Source: Pseudomonas protegens
Lineage (GTDB): Bacteria > Pseudomonadota > Gammaproteobacteria > Pseudomonadales > Pseudomonadaceae
Length of the DNA: 64,000 bases
Direction of reading: 5' to 3'
Assembly: GCF_013407925.2 (NCBI RefSeq)
Contig: NZ_CP060201.1
Location: 2,108,001-2,172,000 of the forward strand
The notes beneath the pieces were generated by a model. That model ran no database searches and was not told the origin of the DNA. It was given only the letters and a program-made list of their open reading frames with translations. Each line of letters begins with the position of its first letter. Positions within the stretch are counted from its first letter, which is position 1. Positions 35,378-46,834 of the stretch are shown piece by piece. The translations under genes were made by a program, and so were the position numbers.

Positions 35378-36295
35378 TTAGAAATAACCCTGACGTTTTT
35401 TATCTTCCATTGAGCCGGCGCCATCGTGGTCGATGACCCGGCCCTGGCGCTCGGAAGTTCGCGTCAGGAGCATTTCCTGGATGATGTCCGTCAGGCTCTC
35501 GGCCTCGGACTCCACCGCGCCCGTCAACGGGTAGCAGCCAAGGGTACGGAAACGCACTTTCTTCTTGACGATGCGGGCTTTCTCTTCATCGGACAGATGC
35601 TCGAGGATGCGCTCGTCATCGATCATGATCAGGGTGCCGTTCTTCTCGATCACTTCACGCTCGGCGGCGAAGTACAGCGGCACGATCGGGATGCCTTCCA
35701 GGTAGATGTATTGCCAGATGTCCAGCTCGGTCCAGTTGGACAGCGGGAACACGCGGATCGACTCGCCCTTGTTGACCTTGCCGTTGTAGACGTTCCACAG
35801 CTCGGGGCGCTGGTTCTTCGGGTCCCAGCGGTGCTTGCTGTCACGGAACGAGTAGACGCGCTCCTTGGCGCGGGACTTCTCTTCATCGCGACGGGCACCG
35901 CCGAAAGCGGCGTCGAAACCGTGCTTGTCCAGGGCCTGCTTGAGGCCCTCGGTCTTCATGATGTCGGTGTGCTTGGCACTGCCGTGGGTGAACGGGTTGA
36001 TGCCCTGGGCCACGCCATCCGGGTTGACGTGGGTGATCAGCTCCAGACCCAGTTCTTCGACCATGCGGTCGCGGAACTTGTACATTTCCTGGAATTTCCA
36101 CTGGGTATCGACGTGCATCACCGGGAACGGCAACTTGCCGGGGAAGAACGCCTTGCGGGCCAGATGCAACATCACGGCGGAGTCTTTACCGATGGAGTAC
36201 AGCATCACCGGGTTGTCGAACTCGGCGGCCACCTCGCGGATGATGTGGATGCTTTCCGCCTCCAGCTGTTTCAGATGCGTCAGTTTGTCGACCAT
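35378..36295 (-). CDS. cysD: sulfate adenylyltransferase small subunit
   Basis: A 305-residue PP-loop ATP pyrophosphatase that adenylylates sulfate together with the CysN GTPase. The PP motif is [19 protein letters not shown], and the C-terminal [20 protein letters not shown] matches the family. First gene of cysD-cysNC. Expected to be induced on sulfate limitation through CysB. Confidence 0.97.
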   Translation of the reverse strand: MVDKLTHLKQLEAESIHIIREVAAEFDNPVMLYSIGKDSAVMLHLARKAFFPGKLPFPVMHVDTQWKFQEMYKFRDRMVEELGLELITHVNPDGVAQGINPFTHGSAKHTDIMKTEGLKQALDKHGFDAAFGGARRDEEKSRAKERVYSFRDSKHRWDPKNQRPELWNVYNGKVNKGESIRVFPLSNWTELDIWQYIYLEGIPIVPLYFAAEREVIEKNGTLIMIDDERILEHLSDEEKARIVKKKVRFRTLGCYPLTGAVESEAESLTDIIQEMLLTRTSERQGRVIDHDGAGSMEDKKRQGYF

Positions 36296-36399
36296 GGCTA
36301 CTCACGAAAGCTTTCTTATGGACGGCCATCGGGCCGTGTTCGAGCGGGGCATGCTAGCACAGCGACCTGCTTCTAATCAGGGAGCCAACTAGAACGAAA

Positions 36400-36417
36400 C
36401 GGTATATGAATATACCG
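36400..36417. promoter_or_regulatory. AT-centred palindrome upstream of cysD
   Basis: Perfect dyad CGGTATAT-GA-ATATACCG about 105 bases upstream of the cysD start. Its position suits an activator site for the cysDNC operon. CysB is the obvious candidate, but CysB sites are poorly conserved and the match is not proven. Confidence 0.45.
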
Positions 36418-36441
36418 CTCCGTTAGCCCGCAAACGCCCCT

Positions 36442-36526
36442 GTGCAGGAGCTGGCTTGCCAGCGAAGGCGCTTTCAGGCGCACCTTCGGGCTGAAGATCT
36501 TTTTGCCGACAAGCCGGCTCCTGCAC
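36442..36526. repeat. REP-type repeat pair
   Basis: The outer arms GTGCAGGAGC / GCTCCTGCAC are perfectly complementary and enclose two REP hairpins (CTGGCTTGCCAG and CCGACAAGCCGG). Confidence 0.75.
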
Positions 36527-36530
36527 GGGA

Positions 36531-37289
36531 TCAGATCGGGTTGGGGCAGTCGATGAACAGGTGCTCCAGGGCAAAGCGCCGGGCCAGGTAGTCGCCCAGG
36601 GCCTGGACGCCGTAACGCTCGGTGGCGTGATGGCCGGCGGCGATGAAGCTGATGTCGTTTTCCCGGGCACTGTGGAAGGTCTGCTCCGAGGCCTCGCCAC
36701 TCAGGTACAGGTCGACACCGGCCTGCACCGCCTGGTCGATGTAGCCCTGGCCGCCGCCGGTGCACCAGCCGACCCGGCGGATCATCTCGCTGCCTTCGAT
36801 CAGCAAGGGTTCGCGACCCATCACTTCCTGCACCCGCCGGGCAAAGTCCCGCGCCGTCATGGGTTCGCCGAGGGAACCGACCAGACCGACAACCTTGGGG
36901 TTCTCCGGGTCCAATGGGCCTTCCACGGTGATATCCAACTGCCGGGCCAACTGCACGTTGTTGCCCACCTCAGGATGCAGGTCCAGGGGCAGGTGATAGG
37001 CCAAGAGGCTGATGTCGTGCTTGAGCAGGGTTTTCAACCTACGCTGCTTCATGCCGGTGATGCAGGGGTTCTCGCCTTTCCAGAAATAGCCGTGATGCAC
37101 CAGCACCAGATCGGCCTTGGCCTCCACCGCAGCGTCCAGCAAAGCCTGGCTGGCGGTCACGCCACTGACGATACGCATCACCTGCGGGCGCCCTTCGACC
37201 TGCAGGCCATTGGGGCAGTAGTCGGCGATGCGGGAACTGCCCAGATAGCGGTCCGCTTCTTCCACCAATGTGCTCAGAGCAACGGCCAT
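36531..37289 (-). CDS. Nif3-like dinuclear metal centre protein
   Basis: A 252-residue member of the Nif3/YbgI family, hexameric proteins with a two-metal site. Metal ligands are visible in LVLVHHGYFWKGE and, near the end, SFIAAGHHATERYGVQAL. A GTP cyclohydrolase-like role has been suggested for relatives, but the function is unsettled. Divergent from algW, as in P. aeruginosa. Confidence 0.9.
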   Translation of the reverse strand: MAVALSTLVEEADRYLGSSRIADYCPNGLQVEGRPQVMRIVSGVTASQALLDAAVEAKADLVLVHHGYFWKGENPCITGMKQRRLKTLLKHDISLLAYHLPLDLHPEVGNNVQLARQLDITVEGPLDPENPKVVGLVGSLGEPMTARDFARRVQEVMGREPLLIEGSEMIRRVGWCTGGGQGYIDQAVQAGVDLYLSGEASEQTFHSARENDISFIAAGHHATERYGVQALGDYLARRFALEHLFIDCPNPI

Positions 37290-37310
37290 AAATGACTCCT
37301 AAATATCCCG

Positions 37311-37338
37311 TTCAGAGGCGCGCGCGGCCTCGTATAAT
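37311..37338 (+). promoter_or_regulatory. sigma-70-type promoter for algW
   Basis: A -10 TATAAT (37333-37338) is preceded 16 bases earlier by TTCAGA, a 4-of-6 match to the -35, about 55 bases before the algW start. Confidence 0.6.
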
Positions 37339-37391
37339 GCGCGACATTATGGGCCGTGCGCAGCCCTTCGTAACCACCCAGGACTTGCTCA

Positions 37392-38546
37392 ATGCTCAAG
37401 GCTCTGCGTTTTTTTGGCTGGCCGCTTCTGGCCGGCGTGCTCATCGCGTTGCTGATTATTCAGCGCTACCCCCAGTGGGTCGGCCTGCCCAGCCTGGACG
37501 TCAACCTGCAGCAAGCGCCACAAACCACCAGCACCCGGCAGGGACCGGTGTCCTATGCCGATGCGGTGCTGATCGCCGCGCCGGCGGTGGTCAACCTGTA
37601 CACCACCAAAGTGATCAACAAACCGGCCCACCCACTGTTTGAAGACCCGCAGTTCCGCCGCTTCTTCGGCGACAACCTGCCCAAGCAGCAACGCATGGAG
37701 TCGAGCCTGGGTTCCGGGGTGATCATGAGCCCCGAAGGCTACCTGCTGACCAACAACCACGTGACCTCCGGCGCCGAACAGATCGTGGTGGCGCTCAAGG
37801 ATGGGCGGGAAACCCTGGCCCGGGTCATCGGCAGCGATCCGGAAACCGATCTGGCGGTGCTCAAGATCGACCTGAAGAACCTGCCTTCGATCACTGTCGG
37901 CCGCTCGGAAAACGTCCGCGTCGGCGACGTCGCCCTGGCCATCGGCAACCCGTTCGGGGTCGGCCAGACCGTGACCATGGGCATCATCAGCGCCACCGGG
38001 CGCAACCAGTTGGGCCTGAACAACTACGAAGACTTCATCCAGACCGACGCCGCGATCAACCCGGGCAACTCCGGCGGCGCCCTGGTGGACGCCAATGGCA
38101 ACCTGACCGGGATCAACACCGCGATCTTCTCCAAGTCCGGCGGCTCCCAGGGCATCGGCTTTGCCATTCCGATCAAGCTGGCCATGGAAGTGATGAAGTC
38201 GATCATCGAACACGGCCAGGTCATCCGTGGCTGGCTGGGGATCGAAGTGCAACCGCTGACCCAGGAACTGGCGGAGTCCTTCGGCCTGGCCGGACGTCCC
38301 GGGATCGTGGTGGCGGGGATCTTCCGCGATGGCCCGGCACAGAAAGCCGGCATGCAGCTGGGTGACGTGATCCTCAGCATCGACGGCGAACCTGCCGGTG
38401 ACGGCCGCCGCTCGATGAACCAGGTGGCGCGCATCAAGCCGATGGAGAAAGTCGCAATCCTGGTGATGCGCAACGGCAAGGAAATCAAGCTGACGGCGGA
38501 AATCGGCCTGCGCCCACCACCCGCGCCGGTCAAGGAAGAAGAGTAA
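37392..38546 (+). CDS. algW: periplasmic serine protease AlgW (DegS type)
   Basis: A 384-residue membrane-anchored HtrA protease. One N-terminal helix (LRFFGWPLLAGVLIALLIIQ) anchors it; the trypsin-like domain holds the triad His (LTNNHVTSG), Asp (DPETDLAVLK) and Ser (INPGNSGGALVD); a single PDZ domain (about residues 270-370) follows. In P. aeruginosa AlgW starts MucA cleavage and so releases the envelope-stress sigma factor AlgU. One PDZ domain rather than two separates it from MucD. Confidence 0.95.
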   Translation: MLKALRFFGWPLLAGVLIALLIIQRYPQWVGLPSLDVNLQQAPQTTSTRQGPVSYADAVLIAAPAVVNLYTTKVINKPAHPLFEDPQFRRFFGDNLPKQQRMESSLGSGVIMSPEGYLLTNNHVTSGAEQIVVALKDGRETLARVIGSDPETDLAVLKIDLKNLPSITVGRSENVRVGDVALAIGNPFGVGQTVTMGIISATGRNQLGLNNYEDFIQTDAAINPGNSGGALVDANGNLTGINTAIFSKSGGSQGIGFAIPIKLAMEVMKSIIEHGQVIRGWLGIEVQPLTQELAESFGLAGRPGIVVAGIFRDGPAQKAGMQLGDVILSIDGEPAGDGRRSMNQVARIKPMEKVAILVMRNGKEIKLTAEIGLRPPPAPVKEEE

Positions 38547-38598
38547 CGCTGCGCCCGGCGATGCCGGGCTAACAGCATACATTCTCATCGGTCATGTT

Positions 38599-38613
38599 AT
38601 ATTGTTTCAATAT
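38599..38613. promoter_or_regulatory. palindrome upstream of the TonB receptor gene
   Basis: Perfect dyad ATATTG-TTT-CAATAT, 18 bases before the receptor start. The left flank ATGTTATAT resembles a Zur half-site, but the right half does not fit Zur, and the site is not a Fur box. Probably a metalloregulator site of unknown ownership. Confidence 0.4.
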
Positions 38614-38631
38614 TGCTATTGGAACAGCCCC

Positions 38632-40737
38632 ATGACGTCCCGAAAAATCCTCCCCCTGGCCGGCCTGGCCCTGGGCCTGCTGGCCGATCCCCTGCTCGCC
38701 GAAGAACCCCAGCCCCTGGAGCTCGAAGCCACCCGCATCACCAGCGAATACGAGTCCGCCAACGGTCCGGTCAAAGGCTACCGGGCCACGCGCTCGGCCA
38801 GCGCCACCAAGACTGACACGGCGATCCGCGATATCCCGCAATCCATCAGCGTGATCCCCGCCAGCGTGCTCAAGGACCTGGGCAGCAGCAATGTCGAACG
38901 CGCCCTGGAGTTTGCCGGCGGCGTCTCCAAGCAGAACAATTTCGGTGGCCTGACCCTGTATGAATACAGCGTGCGCGGCTTCACCACCTCGGAGTTTTAC
39001 AAGGACGGCTTCAGCGCCAATCGCGGTTACCCCAGCACCCCGGACGCGGCCAATATCGAGCGCATCGAGGTGCTCAAGGGCCCGGCCGCCAGCCTCTATG
39101 GCCGCGGCGACCCCGGCGGCACGGTGAACATCGTGACCAAAAAGCCCCAGCCCGAAGCCTTCACCACCCTGCAGACCAGCGCCGGCAGCTGGGACCGCTA
39201 CCGCACCGCCCTGGATATCAACACCCCGCTGGATGCTCAAGGCGACCTGCTGTCCCGGGTCAATCTGGCGGTGGAGGACAACCGCAGCTTTCGCGACCAC
39301 GTCGACAGCCGCCGGGTGTTCGTCGCCCCCTCCTTCAGCTGGCAACTGAACCCGGACACCAGCCTGCTGGTGGAAGGCGAATTGGTGCGCCACAGCTCGA
39401 CCTTCGACCGCGGCATCGTCGCCCCCAACAACCGCTGGAGCGGCGTCTCGCGCTCGACCTTCCTCGGTGAACCCAACGACGGCAACATCGACAACCACAA
39501 CAACATGCTCCAGGCCGCCCTGGAACATCACCTCAACGACAGCTGGAAGCTGCGCCTGGCCAGCCACTACAAGGAAGGCCAGTTGTGGGGCTTCGCATCG
39601 GAAACCCGCCCGCTGAATGCCGACCAGCACACGGTTAATCGGCGCTACCGCGAACGGGACAACAACTGGCACGACAGCATCACCCAGCTGGAACTGCGCG
39701 GCCTGTTCGACATCGGCAGTTGGCAGCACGAGCTGCTGATCGGCAGCGAATACGAGAACTACCGCAAGAACGAGCGGGTCACCACCCTCGCCGGCGGCCC
39801 TTACGCCATTGATATCTACGACCCGATCTACGGCCAGGCCAAGCCCAACGGCAAGCGTTCCGGCACGGACTTTTTCGAGCATGTCGAAAGCCGGGCCCTC
39901 AACCTGCAGGACCAGATCGTCTTCACTGACCGCCTGCGCGGCATGCTCGGCGCCCGCTTTGAACACTTCGAGCAAAAGATCGACGACCACACCACCGGCA
40001 AGCGCAGCCGCCAGACTCACGACGCCCTGACCCAGCGCGCCGGCCTACTCTATCAACTGACTCCGCAAGTGGGCCTGTTCGCCAACGCCTCCACCTCGTT
40101 CAAGCCCAACAACGGGCTGGATGCGGCCGGCAAGACCTTCAAGCCCGAGGAAGGGGTCGGTTATGAAGTGGGGATCAAGAGCGAGCTGTTCGACGAACGC
40201 CTGAGCGCGACCCTGGCCGCCTTCCATATCGACAAGGAAAACGTCCTGGCCCTGGACCCCGGCAGCGACGCCAGCCGCGCCGTGGGCAAGGCCCGCAGTC
40301 AGGGCTTCGATGCGCAAGTGAGCGGCCAGTTGACCGACGCGGTGCGGGTGATCGGTGCCTATGCGCTGATCGATGCCGAGGTCACCAAGGGTGATCGGGC
40401 GATCCCCGCCGGCAGCCGCATCCTCGGCGTGGCCAAGCACAGTGGCAGCCTGCTGGGCGTCTATGAGTTCCAGGACGGCCGGCTCAAAGGCTCGGACATC
40501 GGCGCCGCCCTGACCTATGTCGGCGATCGCTCCGGCGAGGCTGGCGGCAGTTTCGAGTTGCCCGCCTATCGCACCCTGGATCTGCTGGCCCATTACAAGG
40601 CCAGCGACAACCTGACCCTGGGCCTGAACCTGAACAACCTGTTCGACGAGAAGTACTACGAGCGCTCCTACAGCAACTACTGGGTCACTCCAGGCGAGCC
40701 GCGCAACTTCACCGTCAGCCTGACACTCAACCTGTAG
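38632..40737 (+). CDS. TonB-dependent outer-membrane receptor
   Basis: A 701-residue receptor with a signal peptide (ILPLAGLALGLLADPLLA, cut near LLAEEP), a plug domain (IRDIPQSISVIPASVLKDLG through GRGDPGGTVNIVTKKPQ) and a beta barrel ending in NFTVSLTLNL. It resembles siderophore receptors of the FhuA/FpvA type but lacks the extra N-terminal signalling domain, so it does not signal through an anti-sigma factor. It is followed after 12 bases by a DUF4198 gene, a partner usually seen in nickel/cobalt/zinc uptake, so the cargo may be a metal complex. Confidence 0.92.
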   Translation: MTSRKILPLAGLALGLLADPLLAEEPQPLELEATRITSEYESANGPVKGYRATRSASATKTDTAIRDIPQSISVIPASVLKDLGSSNVERALEFAGGVSKQNNFGGLTLYEYSVRGFTTSEFYKDGFSANRGYPSTPDAANIERIEVLKGPAASLYGRGDPGGTVNIVTKKPQPEAFTTLQTSAGSWDRYRTALDINTPLDAQGDLLSRVNLAVEDNRSFRDHVDSRRVFVAPSFSWQLNPDTSLLVEGELVRHSSTFDRGIVAPNNRWSGVSRSTFLGEPNDGNIDNHNNMLQAALEHHLNDSWKLRLASHYKEGQLWGFASETRPLNADQHTVNRRYRERDNNWHDSITQLELRGLFDIGSWQHELLIGSEYENYRKNERVTTLAGGPYAIDIYDPIYGQAKPNGKRSGTDFFEHVESRALNLQDQIVFTDRLRGMLGARFEHFEQKIDDHTTGKRSRQTHDALTQRAGLLYQLTPQVGLFANASTSFKPNNGLDAAGKTFKPEEGVGYEVGIKSELFDERLSATLAAFHIDKENVLALDPGSDASRAVGKARSQGFDAQVSGQLTDAVRVIGAYALIDAEVTKGDRAIPAGSRILGVAKHSGSLLGVYEFQDGRLKGSDIGAALTYVGDRSGEAGGSFELPAYRTLDLLAHYKASDNLTLGLNLNNLFDEKYYERSYSNYWVTPGEPRNFTVSLTLNL

Positions 40738-40749
40738 CCGAGAATCGCC

Positions 40750-41478
40750 ATGCACCACCTCAAGTCAATCACGCTGCTGGGCCTGCTCATCACGCTGGGC
40801 ACAACCCAGGCCACGGCCCACGGTCTATGGACCGAGCAGCGCCGCGGAAATATCGAAGTGATCTACGGCCACGGCGCCGAAGACGATGCCTTCAAATCCA
40901 AGAAGGTCAGCGGTGCCTGGGCCTACGACGCCGCGGCCAGGATGATTCCAGTGACCGTGCAACGCCTGGCTGACCATGCGCGCCTGCAACCACTCAAGCC
41001 ACCGGCGGTGCTGGCCGTGGCGCTGGACAACGGCCCGTGGTCGCAAACGGCGGACAAAGGCTGGGTCAACCAGGGGCGCAGCCAAGTCCCGGGGGCCATC
41101 GCCTCGACCCACACCTTCAAGTACAGCCTGGCGATCTATCAAGCAGGGGCGAAGCTGCCCAAGCTGGAACAGCTCAAACTGCTGATCCTGCCGGAAGTCG
41201 ACCCGCTGACCGTGGGCCAGGGCAACAGCCTGCCGGTGCGGGTACTGCTGGATGGGCAGCCCGTGGCTGGAGTCAAGTTGATCGGCGATTATCGCAACGC
41301 ACCAAGCACCCTGAGCACCGAGACCGATGCCCAGGGACGCGCGCAAGTGTTGGTGAGAAATGAAGGCTTGAACGTGATTGCCGCAGAGCTTGAAGTGCCG
41401 CTCAAGAACGACCCGGATGTGGCTTCACGCGGCCTGTTCAGCTCCCTGACCTTCCTCGGCAACCCGCACCACGAGTAA
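40750..41478 (+). CDS. DUF4198 periplasmic protein
   Basis: A 242-residue exported protein. The signal peptide (SITLLGLLITLGTTQATAHG) is cut near TAHG, exposing His at the mature N-terminus (HGLWTEQRRGNIEVIYGHG). The family includes NikM-like metal-uptake components, and the C-terminus ends FLGNPHHE. A carboxypeptidase-regulatory/Ig-like fold is suggested by GQPVAGVKLIGDYRNA. It is translated right after the TonB receptor and is probably its periplasmic partner. Confidence 0.85.
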   Translation: MHHLKSITLLGLLITLGTTQATAHGLWTEQRRGNIEVIYGHGAEDDAFKSKKVSGAWAYDAAARMIPVTVQRLADHARLQPLKPPAVLAVALDNGPWSQTADKGWVNQGRSQVPGAIASTHTFKYSLAIYQAGAKLPKLEQLKLLILPEVDPLTVGQGNSLPVRVLLDGQPVAGVKLIGDYRNAPSTLSTETDAQGRAQVLVRNEGLNVIAAELEVPLKNDPDVASRGLFSSLTFLGNPHHE

Positions 41479-41487
41479 GAGCAGCCG

Positions 41488-41580
41488 GGGGCTGCAGCTA
41501 CAAGCGGCAAGCTTGTAGCTGCAAGCGAGAGGCGCCAAGCATTGCTCCGGGCTTCTGACTTGCAGCTTGCCGCTCGTGGC
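41488..41580. repeat. intergenic repeat, second family (copy 2)
   Basis: Words AGCTACAAGCGGCAAGC and TGTAGCTGCAAGC, then GACTTGCAGCTTGCCGCT, form inverted and direct repeats between the DUF4198 and hisC stops. It is related to the repeat after folX. Confidence 0.6.
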
Positions 41581-42633
41581 TTAGAGCGGCCCCAACCCGT
41601 CGATAAGTGCCTGGTTCTGCTCCGGGGTGCCGATGCTGATCCGCAGGAACTGGGCGATCCGCTGCTGTTTGAAGTGACGCACGATCACCCCTTGCTCGCG
41701 CAGCTTGGCCGCCAGCCCCGCCGCATCGTGCTGCGGGTGGCGGGCAAAGATGAAGTTGGCCGCCGACGGCAGCACTTCGAAACCCTTGGCCTGCAACTGC
41801 GCCACCACCCACTCGCGACTGTCGATCACCAACTGGCAGGTCTTGGCGAAGTACTCGCGGTCCTCGAAGGCCGCCGCCGCGCCGACGATCGCCAGGCGAT
41901 CCAGCGGGTAGGAGTTGAAGCTGTTCTTGATCCGCTCCAGGGCCTCGATCAGGTCCGGATGGCCCACCGCCAGGCCCACCCGCAAGCCGGCCAGGGAGCG
42001 CGACTTGGACAGGGTCTGGGTCACCAGCAGGTTGGGGTAGCGGTCCACCAGGCTGATGGCGGTCTGGCCGCCAAAGTCGATATAGGCTTCATCCACGACC
42101 ACCACCGAATCCGGGCTGGCCTGGAGGATCTGCTCCACCGCGTCCAGGGCCAGCAGGCAGCCGGTGGGCGCGTTCGGGTTGGGGAAGATGATCCCGCCGT
42201 TGGGTTGGGCGTAGTCGGCCACACGGATCTGGAACTGCTCGTCCAGGGGCACCGCCTGGTAATCGATGCCGTACAGGCCGCAGTACACCGGGTAGAAGCT
42301 GTAGCTGATGTCCGGGAACAGCAGCGGCTTATCCTGCTGCAACAGGCCGTGGAAAATGTGCGCCAGGACTTCGTCGGAACCGTTGCCGAGGAACACCTGG
42401 TTGCCCTGCACGCCGTAGTAACCGGCCACCGCCTGCTTGAGCAGGTCGCTGTTGGGGTCCGGGTACAGGCGCAGGTTGTCGTTGAGTTCGGCCTGCATCG
42501 CCGCCAGGGCCTTGGGCGACGGACCATAGGGGTTTTCATTGGTGTTGAGCTTGACCAACTTGGTCAGCTTGGGTTGTTCGCCCGGCACGTAGGGCACCAG
42601 GTTCTTGACGAACGGACTCCAGAATTTGCTCAT
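41581..42633 (-). CDS. hisC: histidinol-phosphate aminotransferase
   Basis: A PLP-dependent transaminase (350 residues) that converts imidazole-acetol phosphate to histidinol phosphate. The PLP Lys is in [18 protein letters not shown], the N-terminal [16 protein letters not shown] is typical, and [10 protein letters not shown] and DEAYIDF hold cofactor contacts. The ATG at 42633 has AGGGG 8 bases upstream; the ATG at 42639 overlaps the hisD stop by ATGA and is the alternative start. Confidence 0.95.
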   Translation of the reverse strand: MSKFWSPFVKNLVPYVPGEQPKLTKLVKLNTNENPYGPSPKALAAMQAELNDNLRLYPDPNSDLLKQAVAGYYGVQGNQVFLGNGSDEVLAHIFHGLLQQDKPLLFPDISYSFYPVYCGLYGIDYQAVPLDEQFQIRVADYAQPNGGIIFPNPNAPTGCLLALDAVEQILQASPDSVVVVDEAYIDFGGQTAISLVDRYPNLLVTQTLSKSRSLAGLRVGLAVGHPDLIEALERIKNSFNSYPLDRLAIVGAAAAFEDREYFAKTCQLVIDSREWVVAQLQAKGFEVLPSAANFIFARHPQHDAAGLAAKLREQGVIVRHFKQQRIAQFLRISIGTPEQNQALIDGLGPL

Positions 42634-42635
42634 GT

Positions 42636-43964
42636 TCATTGCCCCTGATCTTGGTCGTCGACGATGCGGTATTCGGCGCTGCGGGCGTGGGCGGTCAGCG
42701 ACTCACCACGGGCCAGCACCGAGGCGGTGCGGCCCAGCTCGGACGCGCCCTGCTCGGAACAGAAGATGATCGACGAGCGTTTCTGGAAGTCATACACCCC
42801 CAGCGGCGAAGAGAAACGCGCGGTGCCGGACGTCGGCAGCACGTGGTTCGGCCCGGCGCAGTAATCGCCCAGGGCCTCGGAGGTGTGACGGCCCATGAAG
42901 ATCGCCCCGGCGTGGCGGATCTGCGGCAGCCAGGCTTGCGGGTCGGCCACCGACAGCTCCAAGTGCTCGGGGGCAATGCGGTTGGCCACGTCCATGGCTT
43001 GCTGCATGTCGCGAACCTGGATCAGCGCGCCACGGCCATTGATCGAGGTGTTGATGATCTCTGCGCGCTCCATGGTTGGCAGCAGCTTGGCAATGCTTGC
43101 CGCCACCTGGTCGAGGAACTCGGCGTCCGGGCTGACCAGGATCGCCTGGGCGTCTTCGTCGTGCTCAGCCTGGGAGAACAGGTCCATGGCGATCCAGTCC
43201 GGATCGGTCTGGCCGTCGCAGACCACCAGGATCTCCGACGGGCCGGCGATCATGTCGATCCCCACCTGGCCGAACACGTGGCGCTTGGCGGTGGCCACAT
43301 AGATGTTGCCCGGGCCGACCACCTTGTCCACCTGGGGCACGCTTTCGGTGCCGTAGGCCAGCGCCGCGACAGCCTGGGCGCCACCGATGGTGAACACCCG
43401 GTCGACCCCGGCAATGCAGGCGGCGGCCAGCACCAGTTCGTTGACCTCGCCACGTGGGGTCGGCACCACCATCACCACCTCGGTCACGCCCGCCACCTTG
43501 GCCGGGATCGCGTTCATCAGCACCGACGACGGGTAAGACGCCTTGCCCCCCGGAACATACAGGCCGGCGCGGTCCAGCGGCGTGACCTTCTGGCCCAGCA
43601 CCGTGCCGTCGGCCTCGGTGTAGCTCCAGGAATCCTGCTTCTGTTTCTCGTGATAGCTGCGCACCCGCGCCGCGGCCTTTTCCAGGGCTTCGCGCTGGGC
43701 CACGGTGATTCGGGTCAGAGCCAGCTCCAGGCGCTCGCGCGGCAGGATCAGGTCGGCCATGGAGGCCACTTGCAGGCCGTCGAAACGCTGGGTGAATTCC
43801 ACCAGCGCCGCATCACCGCGCTCGCGCACGGCCTTGATGATGTCCAGCACCCGCTGATTGACCGAATCGTCAGAGACACTTTCCCAGCTCAGCAGATGAT
43901 CCAGATGACGGGCGAAATCCGGGTCGGCAGCGTTGAGTCGGCGAATTGCAGTCGGAGCGGTCAT
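42636..43964 (-). CDS. hisD: histidinol dehydrogenase
   Basis: A 442-residue zinc enzyme that oxidises histidinol to histidine in two NAD-dependent steps. The signature [19 protein letters not shown] and [12 protein letters not shown] are intact, and zinc/base residues lie in [13 protein letters not shown]. The start [10 protein letters not shown] is chosen because the longer frame has a non-family N-terminus. Between hisG and hisC. Confidence 0.96.
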   Translation of the reverse strand: MTAPTAIRRLNAADPDFARHLDHLLSWESVSDDSVNQRVLDIIKAVRERGDAALVEFTQRFDGLQVASMADLILPRERLELALTRITVAQREALEKAAARVRSYHEKQKQDSWSYTEADGTVLGQKVTPLDRAGLYVPGGKASYPSSVLMNAIPAKVAGVTEVVMVVPTPRGEVNELVLAAACIAGVDRVFTIGGAQAVAALAYGTESVPQVDKVVGPGNIYVATAKRHVFGQVGIDMIAGPSEILVVCDGQTDPDWIAMDLFSQAEHDEDAQAILVSPDAEFLDQVAASIAKLLPTMERAEIINTSINGRGALIQVRDMQQAMDVANRIAPEHLELSVADPQAWLPQIRHAGAIFMGRHTSEALGDYCAGPNHVLPTSGTARFSSPLGVYDFQKRSSIIFCSEQGASELGRTASVLARGESLTAHARSAEYRIVDDQDQGQ

Positions 43965-44118
43965 AGCGAAGGCCTCAATGATTGGCGAGTGCACAAAAGG
44001 GCAAGCTTGGATTTGCAAAGCTCAGGCGCCGCAAGACTACCAAGCCATCCGCGTGGGCACCTGAGCATTCTGGCTATGACGCGGATAGATGGGCGCGGCT
44101 CAAGGCCACGCATGTGAA

Positions 44119-44754
44119 TCAGCCGCGGTGTCGCGATTCCACTGCCTTGCGCAGGGTGTCGATCAACGCCTGGATACGGGCGTGCTGCATCTTCATCGAT
44201 GCCTTGTTGACCACCAGACGGGAGCTGATGGTGGCGATCAGTTCCTGGGGCTCCAGACCGTTGGCCCGCAGGGTGTTGCCGGTGTCGACCACGTCGATGA
44301 TCTTGTCCGCCAGACCGATCAGCGGCGCCAGTTCCATCGAGCCGTAGAGCTTGATGATGTCGACCTGACGGCCCTGCTCGGCGTAGTAACGCTTGGCCAC
44401 GTTGACGAACTTGGTGGCCACGCGCAGGCGGCCCTTGGGTTCGACGGCGCCAATCGCACCGGCGGTCATCAGCTTGCACTGGGCAATCTGCAGGTCCAGC
44501 GGTTCGTACAGGCCCTGGCCGGAGTACTCCATGAGGACGTCCTTGCCAGCCACCCCAAGGTCGGCGGCGCCATGTTCGACATAGGTCGGCACATCGGTGG
44601 CGCGCACGATCAGCAGGCGAACATCGTCCTGGGTCGTGGGGATGATCAGTTTGCGGCTCTTGTCCGGATTCTCGGTTGGCACGATGCCCGCTTCAGCCAG
44701 AAGCGGCAGCGTGTCGTCGAGGATACGGCCCTTGGACAGTGCGATGGTCAACAT
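44119..44754 (-). CDS. hisG: ATP phosphoribosyltransferase, short form
   Basis: A 211-residue HisG-S, the first enzyme of histidine synthesis. It lacks the C-terminal regulatory domain and therefore needs HisZ, which is not in this window. Key parts are [15 protein letters not shown] at the N-terminus and the PRPP-binding [16 protein letters not shown]. Confidence 0.96.
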   Translation of the reverse strand: MLTIALSKGRILDDTLPLLAEAGIVPTENPDKSRKLIIPTTQDDVRLLIVRATDVPTYVEHGAADLGVAGKDVLMEYSGQGLYEPLDLQIAQCKLMTAGAIGAVEPKGRLRVATKFVNVAKRYYAEQGRQVDIIKLYGSMELAPLIGLADKIIDVVDTGNTLRANGLEPQELIATISSRLVVNKASMKMQHARIQALIDTLRKAVESRHRG

Positions 44755-44883
44755 GAGTAACGTAAGTCCTTATGCGGCGACTGATGCCCGGACGCAAACG
44801 GCGCCAGACATGCGTCGAGCCTGAAGACAGGCTCGACGTGGAACAGATTCGGCAGTGGGCACCTCCCTGTGCCCGTCATGCAA

Positions 44884-46411
<1,528 letters not shown>

Positions 46412-46457
46412 GCTCAACCTCAATCGGCGCCCTGTGCGCGCGGGTCGGACATCATAC

Positions 46458-46510
46458 AAAAAAGCCCCGCGCCTGCGAACCCCGCATAGCAGGACTCTGA
46501 CGGGGGGCTT
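46458..46510 (-). terminator. intrinsic terminator/attenuator between mlaB and ibaG
   Basis: On the minus strand GCCCC pairs with GGGGC across a long loop and is followed by six Ts. It would end part of the mla transcript before ibaG-murA. The large loop makes it only moderate. Confidence 0.55.
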
Positions 46511-46528
46511 CTCTATGGATGTGGGTGA

Positions 46529-46834
46529 CTACGGATGGAGGAGGATCTCGGTGACCCCGGATACCTCGGCGATTTCTCGCATGTCGTCGGGCAGGGCACG
46601 AACGCTCACGGTCTTGCCAAGGCCCTGACCGTCGCGAATGAAGGCCAGCAACAGGGCCAGACCGACGCTACTGGACTTTTCCACCGCCGAGCAGTCGAGT
46701 ACCAGGGCCGTGCCCGGACTCGACTTGATCAGCGCCAGGCCCTGCTTGCGCAGGCTCGGGCCGCTGCGGTAGTCCAGCACGCCGCTGATCAGCAGCTCCC
46801 CGGCGTCACCCAGGCGCACGGCCGACTCGCTCAT
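46529..46834 (-). CDS. mlaB: STAS-domain protein MlaB
   Basis: A 101-residue STAS-domain subunit of the MlaFEDB phospholipid transporter. The phosphorylatable-type Ser/Thr strand-loop is VLDCSAVEKSSSVGLALLLA. It binds the MlaF ATPase and stabilises the complex. It overlaps the mlaC stop by 4 bases. Confidence 0.9.
   Translation of the reverse strand: MSESAVRLGDAGELLISGVLDYRSGPSLRKQGLALIKSSPGTALVLDCSAVEKSSSVGLALLLAFIRDGQGLGKTVSVRALPDDMREIAEVSGVTEILLHP

Noticed and set aside
38581..38631. Fur or NikR box before the TonB receptor
   Set aside because: Neither the Fur 19-mer nor the GTATGA-N16-TCATAC NikR site is present; only one half resembles Zur.
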